A stretch of 38,763 nt of DNA from JALYUA01 sp038229875 (GTDB lineage Bacteria; Acidobacteriota; Thermoanaerobaculia; UBA5066; Gp7-AA6), in NCBI GenBank assembly GCA_038229875.1, contig JBBROA010000024.1, positions 1 to 38,763 of the forward strand. The letters are read 5' to 3'. Position numbers and translations under genes: made by a program. Under the pieces are notes generated by a model. The model did no database searches and had not been told where the DNA came from. It saw only the letters and a program-made list of their open reading frames with translations. Shown here piece by piece: positions 8,130 through 17,796 of the stretch; position 1 is the first letter of the stretch, and every line of letters begins with the position of its first letter.

Positions 8130-8918
8130 CGTCGCGTCGCGGAAGATCGGCGCCGACCAGATCCCCCAGACGTGCAGCTTGTACAGGACCATCGTCTTCA
8201 GGATCGCGAAGCCGTAGCGGACGGAAGGCCCGAAGGCGATCTGCGACGCCTCGTCGAAGTACCGGGTCTCGATCGGGATCTCGCGGATCGTGAGCCCCTT
8301 CGCCATGCCCTGCGCGATGATCTGCGTGTCGAAGACGAACCCGTCGGAATTCGCATCGAGATTCACAGACTCGAGGTACCGTCGGCTGTAGGCGCGAAAT
8401 CCGCTGTGGTACTCGGTCAGGTAGATGAGGAAGGTGGCGTTCTCGACCGCCGTCAGGAAGATGTTCCCGAGGTATTTCCACTTCGGCATGCCGCCCTGGA
8501 TCGGGCGACCGCCGAGCATCCGGCTGCCGAAGACGGCGTCGGAGCGGCCCTCGAGCAGGGGCTCTAAGAGATGCGGGATGACCGTGGGGTCGTACTGATG
8601 GTCCGGGTGCACCATCACGACGATGTCCGCCCCGCGGTCGAGCGCGGTGCGATAGCAGGTCTTCTGGTTCCCGCCGTAACCGCGGTTCTTCGCGTGGACG
8701 ACCACGTGGAGCCCGAGACGGCGGGCCTCCTCGACCGTGCGGTCGCGCGACGCGTCGTCGACGAGGATCACGTCATCCACGGCGCCCTTCGGGATGTCCG
8801 CCCAGGTCCGCTCGAGCGTCTTCTCCGCGTTGTAGGCCGGCATCACGACCGCGATGCGCCCCCGCGTCGAACCGGCAGGACGCGGCTCCCGGACCGCCTC
8901 TTGAACGGACTCCGTCAC
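8118..8918 (-). CDS. Family 2 glycosyltransferase (polyprenyl-phosphate sugar synthase-like)
   Basis: This is a 266-aa GT-A glycosyltransferase. It shows the N-terminal VVMPAYNAEKTLE strand, the VDDASRDRT segment, the MVHPDHQYDP metal/nucleotide-binding loop (D-x-Q-Y-D-P) and the GFRAYSR acceptor region. There are no clear transmembrane helices apart from a possible membrane-associated segment near residues 155-165. Related proteins transfer a sugar to polyprenyl phosphate or extend lipid-linked chains. The donor cannot be read from the sequence. It is the last gene of the minus-strand polysaccharide operon, starting with GTG one base after the stop of the glycosylphosphotransferase gene. Confidence 0.85.
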   Translation of the reverse strand: MTESVQEAVREPRPAGSTRGRIAVVMPAYNAEKTLERTWADIPKGAVDDVILVDDASRDRTVEEARRLGLHVVVHAKNRGYGGNQKTCYRTALDRGADIVVMVHPDHQYDPTVIPHLLEPLLEGRSDAVFGSRMLGGRPIQGGMPKWKYLGNIFLTAVENATFLIYLTEYHSGFRAYSRRYLESVNLDANSDGFVFDTQIIAQGMAKGLTIREIPIETRYFDEASQIAFGPSVRYGFAILKTMVLYKLHVWGIWSAPIFRDATSAR

Positions 8919-8919
8919 G

Positions 8920-10293
8920 TCACACGCCGCGGCGGGTCAAGACGACCGGCAGCGTCCTCAGGAGAATCGCGAGATCGAGCCCGAACGACCAGTTATTCAA
9001 GTAAGCCAGATCGTAGCGCAGCTTGATCTCGGGCTCGGTCGCGTAGTCGCCCGAGATCTGCGCGAGGCCCGTCAGCCCCGGCCGCACGGAATGCCGGAGC
9101 GAGTACCCGGCCACGCGGCGGGTAAAGCGCTCCGAAAATTCGGGCCTTTCCGGCCTCGGCCCGACGAGACTCATGTCGCCCCGGAGCACGTTCCAGAGCT
9201 GCGGGATCTCGTCGACGCGCATCGCGCGAAGGAGCCGGCCCACGAAGGTCACGCGCGGGTCGCCCGGCACCGAGAGCACCGCGCCCGTTTCGATTTCCGC
9301 GCCGACCCGCATCGTCCGGAGCTTCCAGAGGGAAAAGTCGCGGCCGTCCTTTCCGACGCGCCTCTGCCGATAGAAGGGTCCGCCCCGTGAGGTGGAGAAG
9401 ACGGCCATCGCGGCGAGGGCCAGGAACGGGAGCGCCACGACGAGCAGGATCGCGGCGCCCATGACGTCGAACACGCGCTTGGCGACCGCGGGGATCCCCT
9501 CCAGGGGCCGGAGCTTGGCCTCCAGCAGCGGAAGGTCACCGACAATCCGGAATCGCAGCCGCCCGATCATCGTCTCGAACGGCGAGGGCCAGACGAGCAG
9601 GTCCGCGTCGCCGTCGCGCGGAAGCACCTCGCCGATCCGGTCGCGCCAGCTCGTCTCGTCCGGCGTCAGGATGATCTCGTCCGCCTCGAGCCTCCGCGCG
9701 GCTTCGGCGAGGTCCGACAGGGCTCCGACCCTCGGAACTTCCGGGATCGTGCTCTCGGAATCGGCGACGAGACCCACGACTTCGACGCCCGACCACGGGT
9801 GCCGGCGGATGGTGTCCGCGATGAGCGCGGCGGCGGGTCCCGTTCCGACGATGAGCGCCCGGCGCCGCGGTTGCGGAAAGAGGCGCTCCAGGAGAATCCG
9901 CCAGAGCGCGACGAGCGCGCCGTTCACCAGCACGAACAGGACGAGCACCGAACGGGGGAAGGCGTAGGCCTGCGCGAATGCGAGGAAGAAGATTGCGGAC
10001 AGCGCGAGAAGCTGGAAGAAGAGCGCCGGGATCAGCAAACGGCCGATAGGATCCCGGAATCGCTCCCGCGCACCGTAGAGGCCGAAGAGCGACAGCGAAA
10101 TCCCCTGCGCCGCCGCGACCAGAAGCACGTTGGCGGGAGTGAACTGGACGTTGCGGGTCGGCAGCAGGGTTTCCGTTCCGGGGATCCACACACGCGTTCG
10201 GATCCAGAACGCCAGCGCGAGCGCGGCAACCGCGATCGTGATGTCGCCGGCGAGCGCCGTCGCCCGGAAGTGCGAGTGCGAGCGGCCGGTCAC
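8920..10293 (-). CDS. Polyprenyl glycosylphosphotransferase (initiating sugar transferase)
   Basis: The protein of 457 aa belongs to the exopolysaccharide polyprenyl glycosylphosphotransferase family (WbaP/EpsE type), which moves sugar-1-phosphate from a nucleotide sugar to undecaprenyl phosphate to start a repeat unit. It has four N-terminal membrane helices (residues about 12-120), a Rossmann-like middle domain beginning RRALIVGTGPAA, one further membrane helix, and the C-terminal bacterial sugar-transferase domain: FYRQRRVGKDG, FSLWKLRTM, DEIPQLWNVLRGDMSLVGPRP, RPGLTGLAQISG. The frame stays open upstream through the neighbouring gene. I chose the GTG at 10293 because it forms a GTGA overlap with the preceding stop, the arrangement used throughout this operon. 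Confidence 0.9.
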   Translation of the reverse strand: MTGRSHSHFRATALAGDITIAVAALALAFWIRTRVWIPGTETLLPTRNVQFTPANVLLVAAAQGISLSLFGLYGARERFRDPIGRLLIPALFFQLLALSAIFFLAFAQAYAFPRSVLVLFVLVNGALVALWRILLERLFPQPRRRALIVGTGPAAALIADTIRRHPWSGVEVVGLVADSESTIPEVPRVGALSDLAEAARRLEADEIILTPDETSWRDRIGEVLPRDGDADLLVWPSPFETMIGRLRFRIVGDLPLLEAKLRPLEGIPAVAKRVFDVMGAAILLVVALPFLALAAMAVFSTSRGGPFYRQRRVGKDGRDFSLWKLRTMRVGAEIETGAVLSVPGDPRVTFVGRLLRAMRVDEIPQLWNVLRGDMSLVGPRPERPEFSERFTRRVAGYSLRHSVRPGLTGLAQISGDYATEPEIKLRYDLAYLNNWSFGLDLAILLRTLPVVLTRRGV

Positions 10294-11438
10294 GAGCGCT
10301 CCACGGGCTTCCACGCCGCGCGGCTGTAACCCGCCAGCCCCGCGGCCACGCCTGCCGCCAGGGCCAGGTTGATCACAGCGAAATAATAGAGCGCCCCGAA
10401 CGCCCCCGCCCTCGGAGTGAAGCCCACGCGGACGGAGAGCGCGGCGAGGGCGGCCAGGAGCAGCACTCCGCAGGCGGCCGCGCGAAGGGGCGGGCTCGCC
10501 AAGGCGGTTACGGAGGCGAGCAGGAACAGGAGCGGCGCCAGCCACCGGGCCGCCTTCCGCGAAAGGAACACGAATGAGAGGAGCGGCCTCCGCGCCGCGT
10601 TCCACAACCACGTTTCGCGGCGGAGCACCTGACCGGCGCCGACACCGATCCGGAACCGCCGCGAAGTCTCGGCGCGGGGATCCCGTCCCGTGCCTTCCCG
10701 CGCGACCGCGTCCGACGCGAAGACGACCGCCCCGCCGCGCCGGAGCACTCCGAGCGGGATCAGAAAGTCGTCCATCGAGGTGGTGTCGGCTGGAAGGGGT
10801 GCAACGTCCGCGCGTTTTGCTGCATAGATCGCGCCGTTCGCGCCGAGACAGACGCCCAGCTTGCCCTCCGCCTCCTTCAACTCCGTCTCGCGCTCCCAGA
10901 AGGCGCTCTCCGGGCTCGGCGCGCCCTCCCGGGCCTCGAGGACGAGACGGCCGCAGGCGGCTGCGGCGCCGGCGGTCTCGACCGCGCGGCAGAGCGCCCG
11001 GACGGCACCCGGCTCGAATCGCGTGTTCGCGTCCGTAAAAACGAGGATTTCGGCTGTGGAGGCGGCGATCAGGTCGTTCAGCACGCTCGCCTTCCCGCGC
11101 CTCACGGGAAACTCGCGGACTGAAACGCGGCCGCCGCCGGTTTCGCGCGCCGCCGCGGCGGTTTGATCTCTCGAACCGTCGCAGCCGACCGAGATGCGGT
11201 AGTCGCCGTCCACATCCTGTTCGAGCAGATTCCGCACGCGGGCCGCGATGACCCGCTCTTCGTCCGCGGCCGAAACGAGCACCTCGACGCTGGCCGCTCG
11301 AGGCGACTCTCGGGCGGGCACGCATGCCGGCGGCGCAGCCCTTCGCGCGAGACGGCGAAGGATCGCGGGGTACAGCGCGTACGACCACGCCGCGAGAAAG
11401 AGCGCGGCCGCGAAGAGGACCGCGGACAGAACGGTCAT
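10290..11438 (-). CDS. Membrane family 2 glycosyltransferase
   Basis: This 382-aa protein has an N-terminal membrane helix (about residues 3-22), a GT-A domain and three or four C-terminal helices. Motifs resemble cellulose/hyaluronan-synthase-like GT2 enzymes: VLVSAADEERVIAARV, the nucleotide-binding VGCDGSRDQT, the DXD-equivalent FTDANTRFEPGAV, and a TTSMDDFLIP segment carrying the acid before the membrane block. It probably extends or exports a polysaccharide at the inner membrane. Substrate unknown. The ATG at 11438 overlaps the stop of the GT4 gene (ATGA), and its own stop overlaps the next start. The frame extends upstream only as an antisense artefact. Confidence 0.85.
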   Translation of the reverse strand: MTVLSAVLFAAALFLAAWSYALYPAILRRLARRAAPPACVPARESPRAASVEVLVSAADEERVIAARVRNLLEQDVDGDYRISVGCDGSRDQTAAAARETGGGRVSVREFPVRRGKASVLNDLIAASTAEILVFTDANTRFEPGAVRALCRAVETAGAAAACGRLVLEAREGAPSPESAFWERETELKEAEGKLGVCLGANGAIYAAKRADVAPLPADTTSMDDFLIPLGVLRRGGAVVFASDAVAREGTGRDPRAETSRRFRIGVGAGQVLRRETWLWNAARRPLLSFVFLSRKAARWLAPLLFLLASVTALASPPLRAAACGVLLLAALAALSVRVGFTPRAGAFGALYYFAVINLALAAGVAAGLAGYSRAAWKPVERS

Positions 11439-12625
11439 GCCCGGCCCCTGCGCAGGAGCTCGCCGGCGAAGGCCTCCCCGATACGCCGCCAGTCGTACCG
11501 CCGCTCTACACGCGCGCGGGCGGCCGCTACAAGGCTCTCCCGCAGAGACGCATCGCGGAGCAGCCGGACGAGGGCGTCGGCGAAATCGGGAGGTTCGTCG
11601 CGCTGCAGGATCTCGCGGCCGTCTTCGAGCTCCAGCCCCTCCGATCCGACGGTGGTGGACACCACCGGAACGCCGCACGCTGCCGCCTCCAGAATCTTCA
11701 GGCGAGTTCCTCCGCCTGCGCGCAACGGGACGATCGCGACGTCCGCGCGCGACCAGTGAGGCCTCGTGTCACCGCCCTCCCCCAGGAATTTCCAGGCCGG
11801 CGAGGGCGGCGCCCGGCGGACGAGAGACGCGGGCGCTCCCCGCCCGAGCACCTCCACCCGCGCTTCGGGAGCGGCGGCGCGGACGAGCGGCCACACGCGC
11901 TCCGCAAACCACCGCAGGCCTTCCGCATTGGGCGGCCAGGACAGATCTCCGACGAAAAGAATGACGCCTTTTCCGGGCCGCGCCGGGTGAAATTCGTACC
12001 GCGTCAGATCGACCGCGTTCGGGATCACGACGGGCGAGGAGGCCGCCGCGAGCCGGAGCAGCTCCGAAGCGTCCGGGGCCGACACGCACGACGCCCCGTC
12101 GGCCGACATCAGCAGGCGGCGTTCGAAGGCGCGAACGCGCGGCGCCTGGAGGGCCGCGAACGCGCGGACCGGCAGCCGCGACGCGGTCTCGGACATGCGT
12201 TCCCAGATCAGCGAGTCGAGGTTGTGGAAGTCCACCCACGAGGGCCTTCCCCGGCCCACCGCCAGCGGGCCGACGTGGTACGAGTGCGCGACGATCCAGG
12301 AGGGTCGCTCCCGAACCGCCTCGCGCGACAGCCTCGCCTCGAGCTTCGCCGAGCCGTAAAGCCTCGGCGAGTATGCCCCCCCGAACAGCAGGCTCGCCGC
12401 CGCGGCACCCAATTTCCGGACGAGCCGGGACAGCTGCGGGAACTCCTCGACCTCGATCCCCTCCGGGTACTCCGCAGCGCCCGCTAAGTGCGGCGCGCGG
12501 AGAACGAACGCGCGGACGCGAAAGGAACCGGCAAGAGCCCGAAGCAGGTGGAAGTTGCGGATGGCGAGCCCGTCGCGCGTCGGATGCGTGGGGCGGGGAA
12601 GGACCGAAAAGAGGAGAGGTTTCAT
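11435..12625 (-). CDS. GT4-family glycosyltransferase
   Basis: The protein of 396 aa has the two-domain GT-B layout. The N-terminal domain opens LFSVLPRPTHPTRDG and contains VDFHNLDSLIWERM. The C-terminal domain has VDLTRYEFHP, ILFVGDLSWPPNAEG, and the retaining E-x7-E region IVPLRAGGGTRLKILEAAACGVPVVST. This resembles the exopolysaccharide-associated sugar transferases that begin with 'PxPTHP.RDG'. The donor sugar is not deducible. It is the first gene of the four-gene minus-strand polysaccharide operon. The ATG at 12625 is the first start after a repeat region, and a TATACT box lies 12 nt upstream with no Shine-Dalgarno, suggesting a very short leader. Confidence 0.88.
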   Translation of the reverse strand: MKPLLFSVLPRPTHPTRDGLAIRNFHLLRALAGSFRVRAFVLRAPHLAGAAEYPEGIEVEEFPQLSRLVRKLGAAAASLLFGGAYSPRLYGSAKLEARLSREAVRERPSWIVAHSYHVGPLAVGRGRPSWVDFHNLDSLIWERMSETASRLPVRAFAALQAPRVRAFERRLLMSADGASCVSAPDASELLRLAAASSPVVIPNAVDLTRYEFHPARPGKGVILFVGDLSWPPNAEGLRWFAERVWPLVRAAAPEARVEVLGRGAPASLVRRAPPSPAWKFLGEGGDTRPHWSRADVAIVPLRAGGGTRLKILEAAACGVPVVSTTVGSEGLELEDGREILQRDEPPDFADALVRLLRDASLRESLVAAARARVERRYDWRRIGEAFAGELLRRGRA

Positions 12626-12637
12626 CGGGGATTCGCG

Positions 12638-12643
12638 AGTATA
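12638..12643 (-). promoter_or_regulatory. Candidate -10 box of the polysaccharide operon
   Basis: The minus strand reads TATACT (5 of 6 to TATAAT), 12 nt before the GT4 start codon. No convincing -35 hexamer is present at 16-18 bp; TTGCTC lies 19 bp upstream inside repeat R3. A start site about 7 nt downstream would leave a leader of only about 5 nt. Confidence 0.45.
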
Positions 12644-12649
12644 GGGACT

Positions 12650-12691
12650 CGAGCGACCAACGGAGCAAGAGGGCCGCGGTACTCCGCGGTC
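12650..12691 (-). repeat. Dispersed intergenic repeat R3, copy b
   Basis: This is the second copy of the element at 3535-3577, in the same orientation relative to the gene that follows it. On the minus strand it runs from GACCGCGGAGTACCGCGG to GGTCGCTCG. In this copy the CCGCGG..CCGCGG arms are a perfect 6-bp inverted repeat around TACT. It lies between the groEL terminator and the GT4 gene's -10 box. Confidence 0.6.
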
Positions 12692-12705
12692 AAAGCCTGG
12701 CTGAC

Positions 12706-12735
12706 AAAAAAAAGGCCCCGGCAAACGCCGGGGCC
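12706..12735 (-). terminator. Intrinsic terminator of groESL
   Basis: On the minus strand there is a perfect 9-bp stem, GGCCCCGGC / GCCGGGGCC, closing a GTTT loop and followed directly by eight T residues. It starts 27 bp after the groEL stop, which is the textbook position and form of a Rho-independent terminator. It separates groESL from the polysaccharide operon downstream. Confidence 0.95.
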
Positions 12736-12762
12736 GAAAATTTCAGAAGCTTCGCGGATCGA

Positions 12763-14409
<1,647 letters not shown>

Positions 14410-14468
14410 ATTTCTGTGTCTCCGTTAATCTCTCTAAAATCCGTGCCGGTTACGTCTCTGTCGAATTC

Positions 14469-14759
14469 TTACTTCTCGATGACGGCGAGAACTTCGTCCT
14501 CGCGCAGGATGAGATGCTCTTCGTCATCGATCTTGATTTCCGTCCCGGCGTACTTGCCGATCAGGATGCGGTCGCCCTTCTTCACGTCGAGGGGCAGCTG
14601 TTTGCCCTCCTCGTTGATCTTGCCCTTGCCAACGGCGACGACTTCGGCCTCCATGGGCTTTTCCTTGGCCGAGTCCGGGATGATGATGCCGCCCTTGCGG
14701 GTTTCGGTGGTCTCGAGGCGTTTGACGAGAATGCGGTCGTACAACGGTCGAATCTTCAT
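14469..14759 (-). CDS. groES: GroES co-chaperonin (Hsp10)
   Basis: The 96-aa protein matches the usual GroES length and caps the GroEL cavity as a heptamer. Recognisable segments are KIRPLYDRILVKRLE at the N-terminus, the mobile loop ETRKGGIIIPDSAKEKP that contacts GroEL, and the C-terminal GTEIKIDDEEHLILREDEVLAVIE. The ATG at 14759 has GGAGG about 6 nt upstream (minus strand ..GGAGGAAACGC). It is the first gene of groES-groEL, with a CIRCE operator and promoter 70-109 bp upstream. Confidence 0.99.
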   Translation of the reverse strand: MKIRPLYDRILVKRLETTETRKGGIIIPDSAKEKPMEAEVVAVGKGKINEEGKQLPLDVKKGDRILIGKYAGTEIKIDDEEHLILREDEVLAVIEK

Positions 14760-14828
14760 GCGTTTCCTCCAGTTACCCTTCTTGGACTGCCGGGAAGACC
14801 CAAATGGGAGCCCGGCGGGATGCGGATA

Positions 14829-14855
14829 TTAGCACTCCTCGCTATAGAGTGCTAG
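14829..14855. promoter_or_regulatory. CIRCE operator (HrcA binding site)
   Basis: The sequence has arms TTAGCACTC and GAGTGCTAG separated by exactly 9 nt. This differs from the CIRCE consensus TTAGCACTC-N9-GAGTGCTAA at one position. It lies 70 bp upstream of groES. CIRCE is the known binding site of the heat-shock repressor HrcA, so groESL is predicted to be HrcA-regulated. The hrcA gene is not in this window. Confidence 0.96.
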
Positions 14856-14868
14856 CACCGCATGACAA
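14841..14868 (-). promoter_or_regulatory. groESL promoter, -10 within CIRCE
   Basis: On the minus strand there is a -35 box TTGTCA (14868-14863) and a -10 box TATAGC (14846-14841) separated by 16 bp. The -10 lies inside the CIRCE spacer, so bound HrcA would block RNA polymerase directly. This overlap is the usual arrangement at CIRCE-controlled vegetative promoters. Confidence 0.7.
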
Positions 14869-15004
14869 CAGGCAGGAACGGCCTTACATTCCAAGACGTT
14901 ACGAACGTTCCCGGCCGGGCCGGGGGCCCCTGGCGGCAGGCCAAATCGCGCGACTTGCGACGCTTTTTGCGACCTGCCCGGGGGCCTTCCCCGAGGCGCT
15001 CTCC

Positions 15005-16021
15005 TTGCCCGGGGTATCGTCCGCAATCCCCTCCACGAACGCCACGAACTGGACCGGCCGGGACGTTCTGATCTCGGGCGTCCTCGGCTTCATCGGTTCG
15101 AATCTCGCCATCCGGCTGCTGCGCGAAGGCGCCCGCGTCACCCTCTGCGGCGCCATGACCGACGGATACGGCGGCAACCGCGCCAACTTCCGCGAGATCG
15201 CGTCGGACGTCGAGGTGTCGATCTCCGACGTTCGCGACGAGTCGGCGATGGGCGACCTCGTCGCCCGGCGCGACGTCGTCTTCCACCTGGCGGCTCAGGT
15301 CTCGCACGTCATGTCGCTCTCGAACCCCTATCCCGACATCGACATCAACATCAGAGGCACCGCCGCCGTCCTCGAAGCCTGCCGGAAGAGAAACCCGGAC
15401 GCGGTCGTGGTCCGATCCGGCACGCGCGGGCAGTACGGCCCCGCGGTGCGTCTGCCCGTCTCCGAAGAGGCGCCCTCAGATCCCGAGGGCTCCACGAGAT
15501 CTCCCAGCTGACGGCCGAGATGATCTGCCGCACGTACACCCGCATCCACCGCGTCCGCACCGTGCCGCTGCGCCTCACCAACATCTACGGGCCGCGGACG
15601 CACATGCGCCATTCTCAATTCGGCCTCGTCAACTGGTTCGTGCGGCTGGCTCCGGCTCCCCCATCCCCGTGTTCGGCTCCGGCAAGATCCTTCGCGACCT
15701 TCTCTCTGTCGACGACTGCGTCGACGCGCTCGTGAAAGCGGCGCTCGAGCCGTCCGCTGTGGACGAGATCTTAAACGTCGGAAACGACCGGTCGCGCACT
15801 TTTCTACAGGTCGCGCAGATCCTGGAGCGCCTAGTCCCGGGCACCGGGTGGAGTTCACGGATTTCACCCCCGAGCGCCGCGCCCAGGAGCCCGGGGACTT
15901 CGTGTCCGACATCTCGAAGATCCAAGGGATGCTCGGCCGATGGAGCCCGTCGGTCGAGCCCGAGGACGGACTCTCCCGGACCGTCGAGTTCTACCTCGGG
16001 CGGAACGACGACTATTTCTAG
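15005..16021 (+). pseudogene. NAD-dependent sugar epimerase/dehydratase (SDR), three frameshifts
   Basis: The pieces add up to an extended SDR of about 340 aa resembling GalE-like nucleotide-sugar epimerases. Piece 1 carries the Rossmann motif GVLGFIGSN and VVFHLAAQVSHV. Piece 2 has LTAEMICRTYTRIH and LRLTNIYGPRTHM. Piece 3 has VFGSGKILRDLLSVDDCVDAL. Piece 4 runs from VEFTDFTPERRAQEPGDF to the TAG at 16021. The frame moves by one missing base each time, near 15472-15476 (a C-run), 15646-15653 and 15842-15845. Adding one base at each site restores a continuous family-like protein. The usual YxxxK catalytic pair is not seen; the equivalent stretch reads HEISQ. The TTG at 15005 is the most likely start, weakly supported. 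The gene heads the second sugar operon and may be a true pseudogene or carry sequencing errors. Confidence 0.75.
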
Positions 16022-16093
16022 GGCCTCGTCGCTCCCCTCACCTCCCGTCGCTCGGCCTCCCGCCGCCGTTCTCCACTAAGCTACCCGCCAGTC

Positions 16094-16663
16094 ATGATTT
16101 TCATCCATCCGACCGCCCTGGTGGCGTCGCCGCGGATCGGCGAGGGCACCCGCATCTGGGCGTTCGTGAACGTGCTCGAAGGCGCGACGATCGGCCGCGA
16201 CTGCAACATCTGCGACGGGTGCTTCGTCGAGAACGACGTCGTGGTGGGAAACCGAGTGACCGTGAAATCCGGCGTGTCCCTCTGGGACGGAGTCCGTCTC
16301 GAGGACGGGGTGTTCGTCGGACCCAACGCGTCTTTCTCCAACGACCCGCGCCCGCGAAGCGGCGTGCACCTGGAGTCCTTTCCCCGGACTGTCGTCCGCG
16401 AGGGCGCCTCTCTCGGCGCCGCGGCGACGGTCCTCCCGGGAATCACGATCGGACGTTCCGCCATCGTCGGGGCGGGATCCGTCGTCACGCGCGACGTCAC
16501 CGATTTTGCGCTCGTCTACGGCAACCCGGCGCGCGCGCGCGGATGGGTCTGCCGCTGCGGCCGGACGCTCCGATTCGAAGGGGACCGCGCGGTCTGCGCC
16601 TGCGGCCGCGCGTTCCGCCGCGAAGGCGCCGGCGCGGGCCGCATCCTCGAAGAGCCCGCATGA
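16094..16663 (+). CDS. Hexapeptide-repeat N-acetyltransferase (WxcM/FdtC type) with zinc-ribbon tail
   Basis: The 189-aa protein is built of left-handed beta-helix hexapeptides (IGEGTRIW, ATIGRDCNI, VVVGNRVTV, ASLGAAATV, ITIGRSAIV) and contains the segment SLWDGVRLEDGVFVGPNASFSND, typical of acetyltransferases acting on dTDP-3-amino-3,6-dideoxyhexoses (FdtC, QdtC, the N-terminal half of WxcM). WbpD/WlbB enzymes for UDP-3-amino-glucuronate are related alternatives. A C-terminal CRCG..CACG pair forms a probable zinc ribbon. It starts 72 bp after the epimerase remnant and overlaps the aminotransferase start by 4 bp (ATGA). Together they would make a 3-acetamido sugar nucleotide in the cytoplasm. 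Confidence 0.85.
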   Translation: MIFIHPTALVASPRIGEGTRIWAFVNVLEGATIGRDCNICDGCFVENDVVVGNRVTVKSGVSLWDGVRLEDGVFVGPNASFSNDPRPRSGVHLESFPRTVVREGASLGAAATVLPGITIGRSAIVGAGSVVTRDVTDFALVYGNPARARGWVCRCGRTLRFEGDRAVCACGRAFRREGAGAGRILEEPA

Positions 16664-17796
16664 GCTCCGCCCCCGCCGCGACGACCCTCGACCGCGTTCC
16701 GTTCGCCGATCTTGCGGCCGCCTATGCCGCGGAGCGCCCGGCGATCGACGGCGCGGTCGCGCGAGTTCTCGCGAGCGGGTCGTTCATCCTGGGGCGAGAG
16801 GTCGAGGGTTTCGAGCACGCCTTCGCGTCTTTCCTCGGCGTCGGTCACGTGGTCGGCTGCGGGAACGGGACGGAGGCGATCGCTCTCATGCTGCTCGCGG
16901 CCGGTTCCCGGCCGGAGGACGAGGTCGTCATCCCGGCGAACGCGTGCGTGCCGGTCGCGGCCGGCGTTCGTCTCGCGGGAGCGCGCCTGCGGCTCGCCGA
17001 CGTCGATCCCGCGACGCTGACGCTCGACCCGGCCGCCTTCGAGCGCGCCGCCGGACCCGAGACGCGATACGTGCTCGCTGTGCATCTCTATGGCGGCGTC
17101 GCCGATCTCGACCGCCTGAGCGAAATCGCCCGGCCGCGCAATATCACGCTCCTGGAAGACTGCGCGCAGAGCCACAGCGCGTCATGGAGAGGCCGGAAAA
17201 CCGGCTCTCTCGGAGCGGCCGCCGCGTTCTCGTTCTATCCCACGAAAAACCTCGGGGCCTTCGGGGACGGCGGCGCGGTCTCCACGAACGACGCGGAGAT
17301 CGCCGGACGTCTTCGCCGTCTGCGGCAGTACGGATGGTCGCGCCGCGACTTCTCGGAAACCGAGGGGCGCAACTCGCGGCTGGACGAGCTGCAGGCCGCG
17401 ATCCTGACCGCGAGGCTTCCGAGGCTCGAAGCCGCGAATGCCCGCCGGCGCGAGATCGCCGCGCTCTACGACGCCGCGCTGGCGGACCTGCCGCTCACGC
17501 GCCTCGCGGCTCTTCCGGGCGCCGTCTCGGCCGTCCACCTCTATCCCATCCGATGCGAGCGCCGCGACGCGCTCCGCGACGCGCTCGCGGCGGCGAACGT
17601 CGAGACAGGAATCCACTACCCGACTCCCCTCCACCTTCAGCCGGCATACGCGTTCCTGGGACACCGTGCCGGCGATTTCCCGGTCTCCGAGAGCGCCTCC
17701 GCCAGCATCCTCTCGCTCCCCCTGCACCCCGGTTTGAGCGACGGCCAGGCCGGCCGCGTGGCGTCCGTCGTCCGCCGGTTCTTCGGGGCGGCATGA
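16660..17796 (+). CDS. DegT/DnrJ/EryC1 PLP aminotransferase (FdtB/QdtB type)
   Basis: The 378-aa protein is a PLP-dependent sugar aminotransferase. The PLP-binding Lys lies in FSFYPTKNLGAFGDGGAV. Family markers are VPFADLAAAYAAERPAID at the N-terminus, GNGTEAI, VHLYGGVADLD, LLEDCAQSHSA, NSRLDELQAAIL and IHYPTPLHLQPAY. This pattern is closest to enzymes that add an amino group at C3 of dTDP-3-keto-6-deoxyhexose, which fits the adjoining FdtC-like acetyltransferase. The 3,4-ketoisomerase (FdtA/QdtA) and the RmlA/RmlB steps are not present in the window. The start and stop each overlap a neighbour by 4 bp. Confidence 0.9.
   Translation: MSSAPAATTLDRVPFADLAAAYAAERPAIDGAVARVLASGSFILGREVEGFEHAFASFLGVGHVVGCGNGTEAIALMLLAAGSRPEDEVVIPANACVPVAAGVRLAGARLRLADVDPATLTLDPAAFERAAGPETRYVLAVHLYGGVADLDRLSEIARPRNITLLEDCAQSHSASWRGRKTGSLGAAAAFSFYPTKNLGAFGDGGAVSTNDAEIAGRLRRLRQYGWSRRDFSETEGRNSRLDELQAAILTARLPRLEAANARRREIAALYDAALADLPLTRLAALPGAVSAVHLYPIRCERRDALRDALAAANVETGIHYPTPLHLQPAYAFLGHRAGDFPVSESASASILSLPLHPGLSDGQAGRVASVVRRFFGAA

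Noticed and set aside
10294..11388. Upstream extension of the glycosylphosphotransferase frame through the neighbouring glycosyltransferase gene
   Set aside because: The extension is out of frame with a gene whose motifs are clear, and the GTGA overlap at 10290-10293 gives a natural start.
15005..16021. Epimerase pieces as two or three separate small genes or programmed frameshifts
   Set aside because: The pieces cover one family protein once each in order, lack their own start signals, and show no slippery-sequence context typical of programmed frameshifting.
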